Under the pieces are notes generated by a model that saw only the letters and a program-made list of their open reading frames with translations, searched no databases and was not told where the DNA came from. Positions 45,513-61,387 of a DNA stretch of 64,000 nt are shown here, piece after piece. Origin of the DNA: Leptospira tipperaryensis (lineage in GTDB: Bacteria; Spirochaetota; Leptospiria; Leptospirales; Leptospiraceae); the NCBI RefSeq assembly GCF_001729245.1, contig NZ_CP015217.1, positions 1,304,001 through 1,368,000 on the forward strand. The letters are read 5' to 3'. Every line of letters starts with the position of its first letter. Position 1 is the first letter of the stretch. A program made the position numbers and the translations under genes.

Positions 45513-45540
45513 TAACTAGTAGACGTGTGCCTTATGTCAA
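45513..45540 (-). promoter_or_regulatory. Promoter of the toxin-antitoxin pair
   Basis: On the minus strand: perfect TTGACA (45540-45535), a 16-bp spacer and TAGTTA (45518-45513). The toxin ATG (45506) begins only 6 nt after the -10 box, near the expected transcription start. Confidence 0.45.
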
Positions 45541-46115
45541 TACAATTATTTTAGCAAGATTTATATAGAAGAATCCTTAAAATGCTTCTGTATGAAATCC
45601 AAAAAGTGTATTTTGAAAACCATAAAGAAAACGGAAAATTTTCCCACATTTCGTCTAACGAAAGAAGCTCCTCGACGTCGCGTCCCCGAGCGCTTGTGCG
45701 CGACAAGGTTGGCGCGAGGCTTGAGCGACCTTAGTCGCGTCTCGCAAGCCGAAGTGACAAAGCAATGTGTCGAAGACCGTAGTGAGCCTGAGCGGGAACC
45801 GTGAATGGCGAACGAAGCGAGGAGCTGAAGTTATAGGAAGTTTGCGTGAACGCGGGTATTCAAGACTTGTCCGCTTTTTGTTATCGTAGCTCCGGCAGGT
45901 TTCCTACATCCACAATTTCACGAAGTTCGTATAAACGCGAAAGTTTGTTTTAGAATTTGGGATGTCGGAATTATGCTGAGATATCGAAGGGCGCTTATGC
46001 GAAGTTCGAATAGTCGCATCAAAAAGTAGATTTGTTTTGCATTATTCTTTCTTTCTCGGGTCCGGTTTGGGGTTTTTCGGAAAGATTGCGTTGTCATTTA
46101 AAAGCAAAACAGCAA
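45541..46115. repeat. Gap with the second GC-rich element and family B motifs
   Basis: Second GC-rich twin at 45657-45830, then degenerate and complete B motifs: AGGAAGTTTGCGTGAACGCG near 45838, cores at 45922 and 46001. A family A relative (TCGTAGCTCCGGCAGG) is near 45883. The stretch 45922-46020 (B, TTTGTTTTAGAATTTGGGATG, B) matches 44619-44715 and 47783-47870. No gene supported. Confidence 0.75.
45657..45830. repeat. GC-rich structured repeat, copy 2
   Basis: 174 bp, same length and orientation as 44772-44945. Hairpins GCGC-TTGT-GCGC and GGCTTG..GCGAC-CTTA-GTCGC..CAAGCC. Together the copies bracket the toxin-antitoxin pair. Confidence 0.85.
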
Positions 46116-46499
46116 TTATTTCTCTTCGATAGGAAGCCATTCCAGAAATTCAAGACGGTTACCGAAAGGGTCGTCAAGATAGAACCGAAGCGCACCAGGT
46201 AGAGGGTCTTCGTCTCTTGGTAATACGCCTTGAGACTCTAAGTATTTTCGATATTCTAAAATATTACGAACATGGATTGCAGGATGTGCTTTTTGTGCCG
46301 GAATAAAGGAGTCGGTAATTCCGACATGTATTTGGTTTACTCCGCATTGAAACCAAGCGCCTCCTTTAACTTTCAGATTCGGAGGTTTTTCGACTTCGGT
46401 AAAAGAGAGAATATTTACGTAAAACGCACGGGCAATTTGTTCGCCCCCTTTTGGGATGGCCAATTGAACATGATCTAATCCAAGAATTTCGAAAGTCAT
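46116..46499 (-). CDS. VOC-family (glyoxalase-like) protein
   Basis: 127 aa from ATG 46499, which has AAGGAG 8 nt upstream; a longer frame to 46523 is less likely. A single vicinal-oxygen-chelate domain of two beta-alpha-beta-beta-beta modules: ILGLDHVQLAIPKGGEQIAR, WFQCGVNQIHVGI, HPAIHVRNILEYRKYLES and FYLDDPFGNRLEFLEW. Histidines at both modules and the terminal glutamate can form a metal site. The substrate is not predictable. Isolated among repeats. Confidence 0.87.
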   Translation of the reverse strand: MTFEILGLDHVQLAIPKGGEQIARAFYVNILSFTEVEKPPNLKVKGGAWFQCGVNQIHVGITDSFIPAQKAHPAIHVRNILEYRKYLESQGVLPRDEDPLPGALRFYLDDPFGNRLEFLEWLPIEEK

Positions 46500-46523
46500 G
46501 TCAAAGCTCCTTTTAAGATTCAA

Positions 46524-46969
46524 TGCGTCTATTGAATTACTCTGAAATATTAAGGTTTTACGATTAGCTACTCTGGTATTTTTTTACTACGAGTTAGTCG
46601 AAGTTCGTATAAACGCCAATAAAACTCAAACCTTCTCGCAGTGGTATCTCCGACAGTTTTTCTCGCGATTGCAACTTTGCGAAGTTCGTATAAACGCCAA
46701 TAAAACTCAAGCCTTCTCGCTGTAGTATCTCCTACAAGTTTTTTTGCTCACTGCGATTGCCTAAAGCAAAGCCTCCGAGAGTTGCAGAGATGGTGTAATG
46801 TCCATAACACTCTTAGAGGTTCATGCTTTTCGTTCTCAGGTTATTGCACGGTCTCATCTCCTTTTGTATCTATATCTCTTTCAGTAAAATCAGTAAACTT
46901 TTGGAATGCGATTTTGATTCGACCTCTATTCCTTTAATGAGAAGATTATATTACTCATTTTATTTCTCT
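46524..46969. repeat. Gap with a tandem family B/A unit
   Basis: Two units of about 81 bp: B cores at 46600 and 46681, each followed by CAATAAAACTCAARCCTTCTCGC and a family A relative (GTATCTCCGACAG or GTATCTCCTACAAG). The rest, 46770-46969, is unremarkable; a frame there is antisense to the next gene and not supported. Confidence 0.7.
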
Positions 46970-47563
46970 TTAAACTCCAACAGTACCAGTGCGGATTTCT
47001 CCCGCTCGCTTGTAATTTGCTACGATCACTCCGCTCGGTGTAACAAGACTTTCTATCAATGTAAACGCCGCCGGGATGGTTCCATCACCAAATAAACGAT
47101 TGCCCGAACCGAGTGTGAGGGGGAATATTTTAAGCCAGAGCTCATCCACTAAGTCATTCTTAAGTAGTAGCTGAATGAGTTTACCGCTACCCCAAATTTG
47201 AATATCAAGGCCTTCTGAGTTTTTAAGTTTTTCGATATCTGCCAAACTTTCGAGGAATACTGAGTTTTTCCAATCAGACTTTTTCATCGTCTTCGAAAGG
47301 ACATATTTTGTACCATCATTGATGCCGGGCCAGAAGTCTGCATGTTTGGGCCAGTAATCGGCCCAAATCTCAAATGTTTTTCTGCCCAAAAGATAATCTG
47401 CAGGTTTCATTTGTTTTTCGATAACTTTAGCTGAAACTTCATCAAAATACGGTGCCGTCCAACCTCCATATTTGAAACCGCCCGAGGTATCTTCCTCAGG
47501 CCCGCCGGGGGCTTGCATGACTCCATCTAAAGTAATAAATGATAAAAAAATTATTTTCCTCAT
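46970..47563 (-). CDS. RibD C-terminal/dihydrofolate-reductase-fold protein
   Basis: 197 aa. RKIIFLSFITLDGVMQAPGG, then ADYLLGRKTFEIWADYWP, YVLSKTMKKSDW, IQIWGSGKLIQLLLKNDLVDELWLK and PLTLGSGNRLF match the RibD_C family more fully than the protein at 35492. NADP(H)-dependent reductase activity is likely; substrate unknown. AGGAGAG lies upstream of the ATG. The C-terminal tail is short and unusual (AGEIRTGTVGV). Confidence 0.87.
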   Translation of the reverse strand: MRKIIFLSFITLDGVMQAPGGPEEDTSGGFKYGGWTAPYFDEVSAKVIEKQMKPADYLLGRKTFEIWADYWPKHADFWPGINDGTKYVLSKTMKKSDWKNSVFLESLADIEKLKNSEGLDIQIWGSGKLIQLLLKNDLVDELWLKIFPLTLGSGNRLFGDGTIPAAFTLIESLVTPSGVIVANYKRAGEIRTGTVGV

Positions 47564-48262
47564 ATCATTTCAGCTCTCCTAATAATTTATGAAAATTTTA
47601 ATAAAGGTCAATGAATAACAAAATAAATCAATCACGGTTCGGCATAAAAAGAGAAGCATTAATATAGCCATTATTATAACTAACGACAATATTTTTCTCC
47701 ATTCGGCGCTCTTAATAGATTTCGTTCGCCTATCTTGGTTCTGGAATGATCCGAGAATCCCGGCTAATCGTTGCAAGTTTACGAAGTTCGTATATACGGA
47801 GAAATTTGTTTTAAAATTGGAGGTGCAGGAATTACTGCGAAATTGAAGGGCACTTATACGAAGTTCGCATAAACGCGGGCTCAAGATTAAAACCATTCTT
47901 CACCATCGTATCTCCGACGATCCCTTATATCAGCCGCAACTTTACGAAGTTCGTATAAACGCGGAAATTTGTTTTAAAATTTAAGACGCAGGAATTACGG
48001 CGAAATTGAAGGGCACTTATAAGAAGTTCGCATAAACGCGGCCACCTTCGATACTCAAACGTTCTTCACCGTCGTATCTCCGACGATCCCTTATCACCCG
48101 CAACTTCACGAAGTTCGCATAAACGCGACCCGCTCAAAAAGGTTCTCTTATCCGAAGTATAATCACTTTTACAATTTTTCGTAAGGCGTCGTGATTTCAA
48201 ATCGTCTTTCATACATCGAATTTTTTACAAATCGCAATTTCGTGGTAAAACTATGAAGGCGT
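47564..48262. repeat. Repeat field with a 164-bp tandem period
   Basis: Family B cores at 47783, 47860, 47946, 48023 and 48110 with alternating spacing 77, 86, 77, 87. The unit is: B (TATAAACGC), GGAAATTTGTTTTAAAAT, CAGGAATTAC.GCGAAATTGAAGGGCACTTAT, B (CATAAACGC), CACCTTCGATACTCAAAC, TTCTTCACC.TCGTATCTCCGACGATCCC. An antisense open frame over this (47579-47896) is not credible. Confidence 0.85.
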
Positions 48263-48871
48263 TTAAAGATTCTGAATTGTAAGAATCTTTTCTCCTTCTT
48301 TTCCCGAAATCTTTAGATCCAATCTTAAACCGTTCTTCGTGGCGGTTTTTCGGAAAATCCTTTCAACAAAACTTCCCTCGGAGTAAATCTTACAATCTAA
48401 AGGAAGGGCCGCAAATTCCTTCTCGTCGAATTGAAATCTTGCAAACTCAATCTTTCCGGGATCTAAATTTCTTTCGATCACTTCCCAATCTTTTTCCAAG
48501 CAGTTTAAACCTTCCTGGTTACTTAAGGAAATTCTAAATTTTAAATTTTCTTCGGGAAAACGAAGTTCTTTCGAATCGCTTTCGTTCTTCATAAATAAAA
48601 AGAAAGTAGGAACTCCTTCTTTTCCTTCTCGGCTTGACTTTACGTAAACAAGTGCGGAGCCGATTTTTAATTTGGAGGAAGAGGACTGGACGGCGAACGC
48701 ACCAGGAGTCATCGTTCTTACGACCATTCCGATCACCAAAACGATTAAGACTAAGTTGAGGACAAAGACGATCTTGACTCTTGAGAATTTTCCGGAGCTT
48801 GCTCTCTTGCGGCTTTCTTCTAAGAATTTTCTAAATTCTTCCGGAGAACGAGAATGATATCCACCACTCAT
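48263..48871 (-). CDS. Hypothetical single-pass membrane protein
   Basis: 202 aa. A basic N-terminus ([19 protein letters not shown]) precedes one transmembrane helix ([18 protein letters not shown], about residues 34-51). The rest is an extracytoplasmic beta-rich domain with [13 protein letters not shown] and [16 protein letters not shown]. No family recognised. A family A repeat copy lies within the coding sequence (encoding EGVPTFF). It starts 3 bp after the nnr gene, so probably one operon. Confidence 0.7.
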   Translation of the reverse strand: MSGGYHSRSPEEFRKFLEESRKRASSGKFSRVKIVFVLNLVLIVLVIGMVVRTMTPGAFAVQSSSSKLKIGSALVYVKSSREGKEGVPTFFLFMKNESDSKELRFPEENLKFRISLSNQEGLNCLEKDWEVIERNLDPGKIEFARFQFDEKEFAALPLDCKIYSEGSFVERIFRKTATKNGLRLDLKISGKEGEKILTIQNL

Positions 48872-48874
48872 TTT

Positions 48875-50359
48875 TTAGATTCCTCCTTTTTGTAAGAGCT
48901 TTCGAATCCCCGAAGCGGTTGGAAAACCTTTGGATCGTTTTGCCGCGTTCGTCAATAAGGAAAACGAAAGTTGTGTCGACTCCGGAATGGAAAAACCTCT
49001 TGAGAGAAAAAAGGCGAGAATACCCGCCAACAGATCTCCCGTTCCCATCACCGCCAACTTTGGTTCCGGTTTTTCCCAAAAAAATAAATTCCCTCTTGGA
49101 TCTATTAGAAAAGAAGAATGTCTTTTCCATAAAATCTGAACTCGAAACGATTTCGCATAATCTTTTGCGAGAGATATTCCTTCCGAAACGGTTTTGATCT
49201 TTTGGTTGAGAAGCATTTCCAATTCACCGGTGTGAGGGGTCATGAGAACTTTCTCATGAAGAATTTTTTCTTTGTAGGCTGCGAGAGCGCCGGCATCTAA
49301 AATACAGAACTTGTCATTCGGAATTTCTAAAATCGGACATTCTTCCGTTTTTAATCCAGGCCCGAATAAAAAAACGGAAGCTTTTTTAACAAAGGGTCTT
49401 GAAAGAATCTCGGAAGAATCTTCAATTCGATCGATCATCAGGGAAGGATCTTTTTTAAGAACGGCCCGAACCGTTTTTTCGGAGGGGCTGAGGAGCAGAG
49501 AAATTCCACCGCCTAACTCGTGGAATGCGAGAACCGAAGAAAGGGCCGCGCCCGCCATCCCCTGAGAACCTCCGATCAAAAGAAGAGAACCGTTTTTATA
49601 TTTATGAGAATCTTCTTTTCTTTTAAGGCATTCCTTTAAGTAAGAATCCGGAATTTTTTTCCAAAGAATTTTGCCGGTCCCTGATTCCGAATTCGGATCA
49701 TCCTTTTTTTTAATCGGGAATCCGATTCTATGGAATGTTTTTTTGATCTCGTTCGGTAAAAACCGGTTTCTCCATTTTTTCATTCCGATTTCGGCTAACG
49801 CATCCGCTTCAAAAGGAGTCGGTAATTCTTCGGAAAAACCGGAAAGGACGTCTAAGCTCAGAATAAAAGTTCTCTTAGGACTTTTTCTTTTTTGTTTTTG
49901 AATCTTTTCCAGGACTTCTCCGTATGGTTCTCGTATCGGGGGCTGAAAACCCGTTCCCAAAAGTGCGTCGATGATACAAATGTTCTCGCCTTCAAAGAAA
50001 AGAGGATCGGATTCTAAGTTTAGAATCTTACCTCCGGCACGTAATAACAGATTTTTATAATATGTAGATTCTTCCGAAAGATTTCCTTCTTTTAAGAAAA
50101 CCTTGGATTCTTTTCCTTCCTGGATCAAAAAGAAGGCGAGGGCAAGTCCGTCTCCTCCGTTGTTTCCGTTTCCACAAAGGATAAAAACGGAATCGGATCT
50201 TAGGATTTTTTTTCGATAGTGTTGATAGATGGAAAGGGCCGCAAAGCCCATTAGGTGAGAACCGGAAATTCCGGTTTCGAGAATTGTCTTCCGATCCAGA
50301 TCTCTGCTTTCCTTATCGTCAAACAGAGGTTCTGAATATTCGGAAAACCTTATTTCCAT
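48875..50359 (-). CDS. nnr: Bifunctional NAD(P)H-hydrate epimerase / ADP-dependent hydrate dehydratase
   Basis: 494 aa, both domains present. The N-terminal YjeF epimerase (residues about 1-215) has [20 protein letters not shown] and [13 protein letters not shown]. The C-terminal ribokinase-like dehydratase (about 225-494) has [31 protein letters not shown] and the catalytic [20 protein letters not shown]. Repairs damaged NADH/NADPH hydrates. It overlaps the upstream lipoprotein gene by 10 bp. Confidence 0.92.
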   Translation of the reverse strand: MEIRFSEYSEPLFDDKESRDLDRKTILETGISGSHLMGFAALSIYQHYRKKILRSDSVFILCGNGNNGGDGLALAFFLIQEGKESKVFLKEGNLSEESTYYKNLLLRAGGKILNLESDPLFFEGENICIIDALLGTGFQPPIREPYGEVLEKIQKQKRKSPKRTFILSLDVLSGFSEELPTPFEADALAEIGMKKWRNRFLPNEIKKTFHRIGFPIKKKDDPNSESGTGKILWKKIPDSYLKECLKRKEDSHKYKNGSLLLIGGSQGMAGAALSSVLAFHELGGGISLLLSPSEKTVRAVLKKDPSLMIDRIEDSSEILSRPFVKKASVFLFGPGLKTEECPILEIPNDKFCILDAGALAAYKEKILHEKVLMTPHTGELEMLLNQKIKTVSEGISLAKDYAKSFRVQILWKRHSSFLIDPRGNLFFWEKPEPKLAVMGTGDLLAGILAFFLSRGFSIPESTQLSFSLLTNAAKRSKGFPTASGIRKLLQKGGI

Positions 50360-51516
50360 TTATGAATTTCCAGATACCCGGATTTGATTCTTGCCGAATA
50401 GATCTCGTCGTTCAAATCCATCCAGGTTTCTCTCCAGAGTCCTCTTGGAGGGAGGTAGTTCAAACGAATGTTGTTTACGTGATTTCCTTCGTCGTCGTGA
50501 ACTTGAAGACGGATCGAACTCTCTTCTTCTGTTTCCGTTTCCCAGAGAAAAAAGTTATTATCCTTTAAGATCCAATACAAAGATTCGGAAGGATCTTGGA
50601 TTTCTTTGATGAGTGTAGCGGACTTTGTCTCGAAATCGTATTTGAAAATTTTTCTCGATTTGAAACGGGAATTCTTCTTATCAAAAATGCTAAACGAAGC
50701 GACCGCGTATTTTCCTTCCAGATGCGGAAGCAAGGTCTCTAAACGAACTTGAGTCGATTCCGAATCCGAGATTACGTCCGCGAAATTGGAAGCTCCGATC
50801 GATCGTAAGAGCGCGCCCTTGTCATAGACGGAAAGTTTCATCTCTCCGTTTGATTTGTGAAATACAAAAAGAAGGTCGTCTTCTCCCGTTTCCATTCTTT
50901 CTATATAACCGAAGGGAGTGTTTCCGTTGCTTCCTTCCACGTAGATCGTATTCAATAATTTTCCTGCGTCTGAAAAATGAAGAATGGCGGAAGGAGTCGC
51001 TTCTCTGTATTCCGTATCAAACGAACCGCTCTTCTTTAAAAAAATATCTTCCGTTGCAGGATCGACTTTGGGTTGTTCTTCTTTTCCGGTTCGGGATTGA
51101 AGATAGATTTCCTCGTCACCGTTCACTGCAACGAGTCCGATCTTCCCGATCTTCGCCGGGATCAATTTATATTTATCTCCGACTTTTTCCTTCAAAGTTC
51201 CTAATATGAATTTTAACTCACCATCGGTGGAGAATACTTTCAATAAAGATTGTTCGAAATCGGGAACATAGATCTTACCTCCGACCACGGACAACGTCTG
51301 TGGAAGATTGGTCGGAACTCCGTTCAAGATTTTTGCCTGAACGTCAGCGAGAGTATTGCCTAACTTGATTCTTCCGTAGAGAAAAGAATTGTAATTATCC
51401 ACTTTGAATCGAGTGCAGTTTGCAATCGCAGCGACGATCAAAACAATTCCAAAGGAAAGAATAAAAATTCTTCTATGATGGGAGCGAATGCGGGAGATTG
51501 GATTGAGATTTCTCAT
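50350..51516 (-). CDS. Putative lipoprotein, beta-propeller-like
   Basis: 388 aa from ATG 51516; an upstream TTG at 51558 is an alternative. A basic N-terminus and hydrophobic segment ([18 protein letters not shown]) end at a cysteine in a spirochaetal-type lipobox (AIANC). The rest shows repeated short beta blades ([53 protein letters not shown]) suggesting an NHL/6-bladed-type propeller. Function unknown; probably anchored in the envelope. Confidence 0.72.
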   Translation of the reverse strand: MRNLNPISRIRSHHRRIFILSFGIVLIVAAIANCTRFKVDNYNSFLYGRIKLGNTLADVQAKILNGVPTNLPQTLSVVGGKIYVPDFEQSLLKVFSTDGELKFILGTLKEKVGDKYKLIPAKIGKIGLVAVNGDEEIYLQSRTGKEEQPKVDPATEDIFLKKSGSFDTEYREATPSAILHFSDAGKLLNTIYVEGSNGNTPFGYIERMETGEDDLLFVFHKSNGEMKLSVYDKGALLRSIGASNFADVISDSESTQVRLETLLPHLEGKYAVASFSIFDKKNSRFKSRKIFKYDFETKSATLIKEIQDPSESLYWILKDNNFFLWETETEEESSIRLQVHDDEGNHVNNIRLNYLPPRGLWRETWMDLNDEIYSARIKSGYLEIHKWK

Positions 51517-51646
51517 GAAAACCTGGTTGGATCTGGGAATGTAACGATACCATTCCAATGGATCGATTGGAAAACAAGCAATAATCCAAGGAATTCAAAG
51601 CCTCGCGGAATCCGTGGCTTTTTTTACTTTACACTGTAGCCAAATT

Positions 51647-51680
<34 letters not shown>

Positions 51681-51715
51681 ATCATTTGTGAGTTTTCTCT
51701 CTATAAGGCCGGGGT

Positions 51716-53597
<1,882 letters not shown>

Positions 53598-53600
<3 letters not shown>

Positions 53601-53649
53601 GAAAACCCGAAGGGGTTTTTCTCAGATCCGGAGCTTTTATGACTCCGGA
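53598..53649 (+). terminator. Two successive hairpins between nusA and infB
   Basis: First: TGAGAAAACCC/GGGGTTTTTCTCA (53598-53624) with a GAA loop and one bulged T, starting on the nusA stop codon. Second: a perfect 7-bp TCCGGAG/CTCCGGA (53627-53649) with a 9-nt loop. infB starts 17 nt later. They may act as a partial terminator or RNA-processing site setting infB relative to nusA. Confidence 0.5.
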
Positions 53650-53658
53650 AAGCCAGGG

Positions 53659-56402
<2,744 letters not shown>

Positions 56403-56417
56403 CAGGGTTAACGGACT

Positions 56418-56771
56418 GTGAATCCGATCCGAAGAAAAAAAATCGAAGCGGAAGCAGTTCGAACCGTAGCCATGATGATCCTTTCCGGCAAGATAAAGGA
56501 TCCGAGGGTGCATATGATTTCCGTTCACAGAGCGGAAATCTCCGAAGACGGAAAGAATATGCGAATCTTTGTAACTGCGATTTGTACACCGAAAAAGCAG
56601 ATCAAGGTTTTGGCCGGGCTCAATAGCGCCGCCGGCGTTTTTCAGACGACGTTATCGGGAAAGTTAAGCTTAAGAATCGCGCCAAGAATTCAATTCCTCT
56701 GGGATGAGGAATACATTCAGAGTTTGGATGAATCACTCAGACTTACCAGAAAACCTACCAATCCGGACTGA
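56418..56771 (+). CDS. rbfA: Ribosome-binding factor A
   Basis: 117 aa, GTG start. RbfA pattern: PIRRKKIEAEAVRTVAMMIL, KDPRVHMISVHRAEISEDGK and RIAPRIQFLWDEEYIQSLDES. KH-like RNA-binding fold for 30S maturation. Overlaps truB. Confidence 0.92.
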   Translation: MNPIRRKKIEAEAVRTVAMMILSGKIKDPRVHMISVHRAEISEDGKNMRIFVTAICTPKKQIKVLAGLNSAAGVFQTTLSGKLSLRIAPRIQFLWDEEYIQSLDESLRLTRKPTNPD

Positions 56772-57657
56772 GTCCGGATTCTTAATCATTCACAAACCCG
56801 AGGGAATGACTTCTTCGGATCTTGTGGTGGTCGCGCGTAAAAAACTCCGTTTAAAAAAAGTCGGTCACACGGGGACTCTGGATCGGGCCGCGAGCGGACT
56901 CATGATTCTTCCCATAGGAAGTTGTACGAGTTTTTCCAGCGTATTCTTAGAAAAAGAAAAATCTTACGAGGCCTGGGTAAAACCCGGAGAATCCACCGAT
57001 TCCGGAGACAAGGAAGGAGAAATTTTAGAATCCCTTCCCAAAGAACAAACCGCCGCGTGGTTCCAAGAAAATCAAAATCTCTTAAAGGAACTTTTTCTTG
57101 AGGTGCCAACCTGGGAAACCCAAGAAGCCCCGGACGTTTCCGCTCTCAAGGTGAATGGACGGAGAAGGTCCGATCTTTTTCGAGAAGGTGTGGCCTTGGT
57201 TCCTGCAATTCGAAAGATTCGCGTCTATCAGTACGAACTCGGAGATTTTAGCGCGGAATCGATTCAGTTTAAGATTCGAGTTTCTGCCGGAACTTATATC
57301 CGAAAGATCGTAATGGACATTTCCGATCGAGCGGGGTTTCCTCTTCGTCTCGAAAGACTGGTTCGCACGAGCATCGGAAAGATCCATCTGAACCAAGCGG
57401 ATTCTTATGAGAATCTTTTGGAAGGAAAGGTCAAAATCCATCCTCCGGAGGCGATCTTAGAATTTCCAACCCTCGAGATTCCCGGGACGGAAGTCCGAAA
57501 CGTTCTCAATGGAAGAAAGACCAAGTTGGAATGGATTCCTCCAACCGAATTCTTACTCGTTTCTCCGGAAGGGGAGATTCTCGCCTGGTGTAAGAAAGAA
57601 GAACATGGAATCCATGAGTTAGATTATAAATATTTAAGAGTCTTCCCTAAAAATTAG
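56728..57657 (+). CDS. truB: tRNA pseudouridine(55) synthase
   Basis: 309 aa from ATG 56728 (an ATG at 56704 is an alternative); either way it overlaps rbfA by 44 bp or more. Family motifs: GFLIIHKPEGMTSSDLV, KVGHTGTLDRAASGLMILPIG (catalytic Asp in GTLD), ALKVNGRRRSDLFREG and IRVSAGTYIRKIVMDI. Modifies U55 of tRNA. Confidence 0.92.
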   Translation: MNHSDLPENLPIRTESGFLIIHKPEGMTSSDLVVVARKKLRLKKVGHTGTLDRAASGLMILPIGSCTSFSSVFLEKEKSYEAWVKPGESTDSGDKEGEILESLPKEQTAAWFQENQNLLKELFLEVPTWETQEAPDVSALKVNGRRRSDLFREGVALVPAIRKIRVYQYELGDFSAESIQFKIRVSAGTYIRKIVMDISDRAGFPLRLERLVRTSIGKIHLNQADSYENLLEGKVKIHPPEAILEFPTLEIPGTEVRNVLNGRKTKLEWIPPTEFLLVSPEGEILAWCKKEEHGIHELDYKYLRVFPKN

Positions 57658-57709
57658 CTTTAAAGGGGGGCCTATGACCTGAAAAATGGTAAAAAGGTAT
57701 ATTCACGAT

Positions 57710-57976
<267 letters not shown>

Positions 57977-57987
57977 GCGAGTCCGAT

Positions 57988-60084
<2,097 letters not shown>

Positions 60085-60100
60085 GATTTCAAAAGCGCCC

Positions 60101-61387
60101 TTGGAGCAAGAACCTTCACAGCAAGTCTATAGGAAAGTTCTTCCCGGGGGCATAACGGTCCTCTTTCAAAAAGCTCCTCATACAGTCAGTGTCTCCGCCG
60201 GCGTTTTTGTCCGAGTCGGATCCAGACATGAATCTCCGAAGAACGCAGGCTATTGTCACTTTTTAGAGCACATGCTCTTCAAAGACACGGCGAAACGCAC
60301 CGCGAAAGAACAAGCAGAAGACATCGAAAGGGTCGGCGGTTTTACAAACGCGGCGACTTCCAGAGAATATACTTACTTTCACGTAACCGTAGCCGGTAAA
60401 CACCTGGGTCTCGGATTAGAATTGTTATCCGAAATGATCTACGAGCCTCTGCTCAAACAATCGGATATCGAAAACGAGGCCGGAGTGATCTTGGAAGAAC
60501 TTCAAGGTTACGAAGATTCCCCCGAAGATTATATCCACGACTTTTATTATCAGAATTTTTTTCCTAAGAATCCTTTAGGACGAGATATTATCGGAACGAG
60601 AGAATCCATCTCCAATGTGAGTCATAAGAGTTTATTAGAATTCTATGATACGTATTATCACACTGAAAATATGTTTCTTTCCGTTTCCGGAAATTTCGAA
60701 CCGGATGAAATCTTTTCCATCGTTGGGAAACATTTTAACAAACCCAGAAATAAAAAGAAAGAAGGGAACGACCTGATTCTTCCCAAAAAGAAATGGGGAT
60801 ACTTTCCAAAAAAAAAGAAGCTGGAACAGGTTTATTTTATTTTGGGTGGAGAAGGTTTTCAGAGAGAGTTTCACAACGCTTCCAAAGCGAGTCTGTTTAC
60901 TCATATCTTAGGCGGCGGAACTTCTTCCCGACTTTTTCAAAAGGTGCGAGAAGAGAAGGGGCTTTGTTATCAGATCACGGCGTATCCTTCTTCGTATGCG
61001 GATGTCGGGATCAACAGTATCGTATGTTCCACTTCTAAAGACAAATTCATTACTTGTATGGAAACTATCTCCGACGAACTCAAATCGATTTTGGATCGTG
61101 GAATTACGGAGAAGGAACTCAGAGACGCCCAGACAAATCACGAGGGAACTCTTTCCATCAGTTACGAACAGACGGAATCTCGGATGAATACGATCGCTCT
61201 GATGGAACTCTACTACGGAAGAAATTATACTTACGAAGAGAGGGTAAAGGAGATCTATTCCATTACTCTGGACGATCTCAACAACTTTGCAAAATCCGTT
61301 TTTGGAATTCCAAAGCTCCATCTTTCCGCTCTTGGTAATCTTGGCGCTAAAGAAGAAAAAGCGGTTCAGAAGTTGTTTTCCCTGTAA
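60101..61387 (+). CDS. M16 family zinc metallopeptidase (processing-peptidase-like)
   Basis: 428 aa, TTG start. Inverted zinc motif HFLEH at residues 53-57 (HFLEHMLFKDT), third ligand in ENEAGVILEELQGYEDSPEDY. The C-terminal M16 half has HILGGGTSSRLFQKVREEKGLCY. No signal peptide, so cytoplasmic, as the PqqL/YmxG-type enzymes located after pnp in many bacteria. Substrate unknown. Confidence 0.9.
   Translation: MEQEPSQQVYRKVLPGGITVLFQKAPHTVSVSAGVFVRVGSRHESPKNAGYCHFLEHMLFKDTAKRTAKEQAEDIERVGGFTNAATSREYTYFHVTVAGKHLGLGLELLSEMIYEPLLKQSDIENEAGVILEELQGYEDSPEDYIHDFYYQNFFPKNPLGRDIIGTRESISNVSHKSLLEFYDTYYHTENMFLSVSGNFEPDEIFSIVGKHFNKPRNKKKEGNDLILPKKKWGYFPKKKKLEQVYFILGGEGFQREFHNASKASLFTHILGGGTSSRLFQKVREEKGLCYQITAYPSSYADVGINSIVCSTSKDKFITCMETISDELKSILDRGITEKELRDAQTNHEGTLSISYEQTESRMNTIALMELYYGRNYTYEERVKEIYSITLDDLNNFAKSVFGIPKLHLSALGNLGAKEEKAVQKLFSL

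Noticed and set aside
45592..45804. Arg-rich 70-aa frame over the GC-rich element
   Set aside because: It translates the structured repeat; copy 1 gives a different frame, so no coding conservation.
47579..47896. 105-aa minus-strand frame with a hydrophobic end
   Set aside because: Half of it lies on family B repeats, and it lacks a ribosome-binding site.
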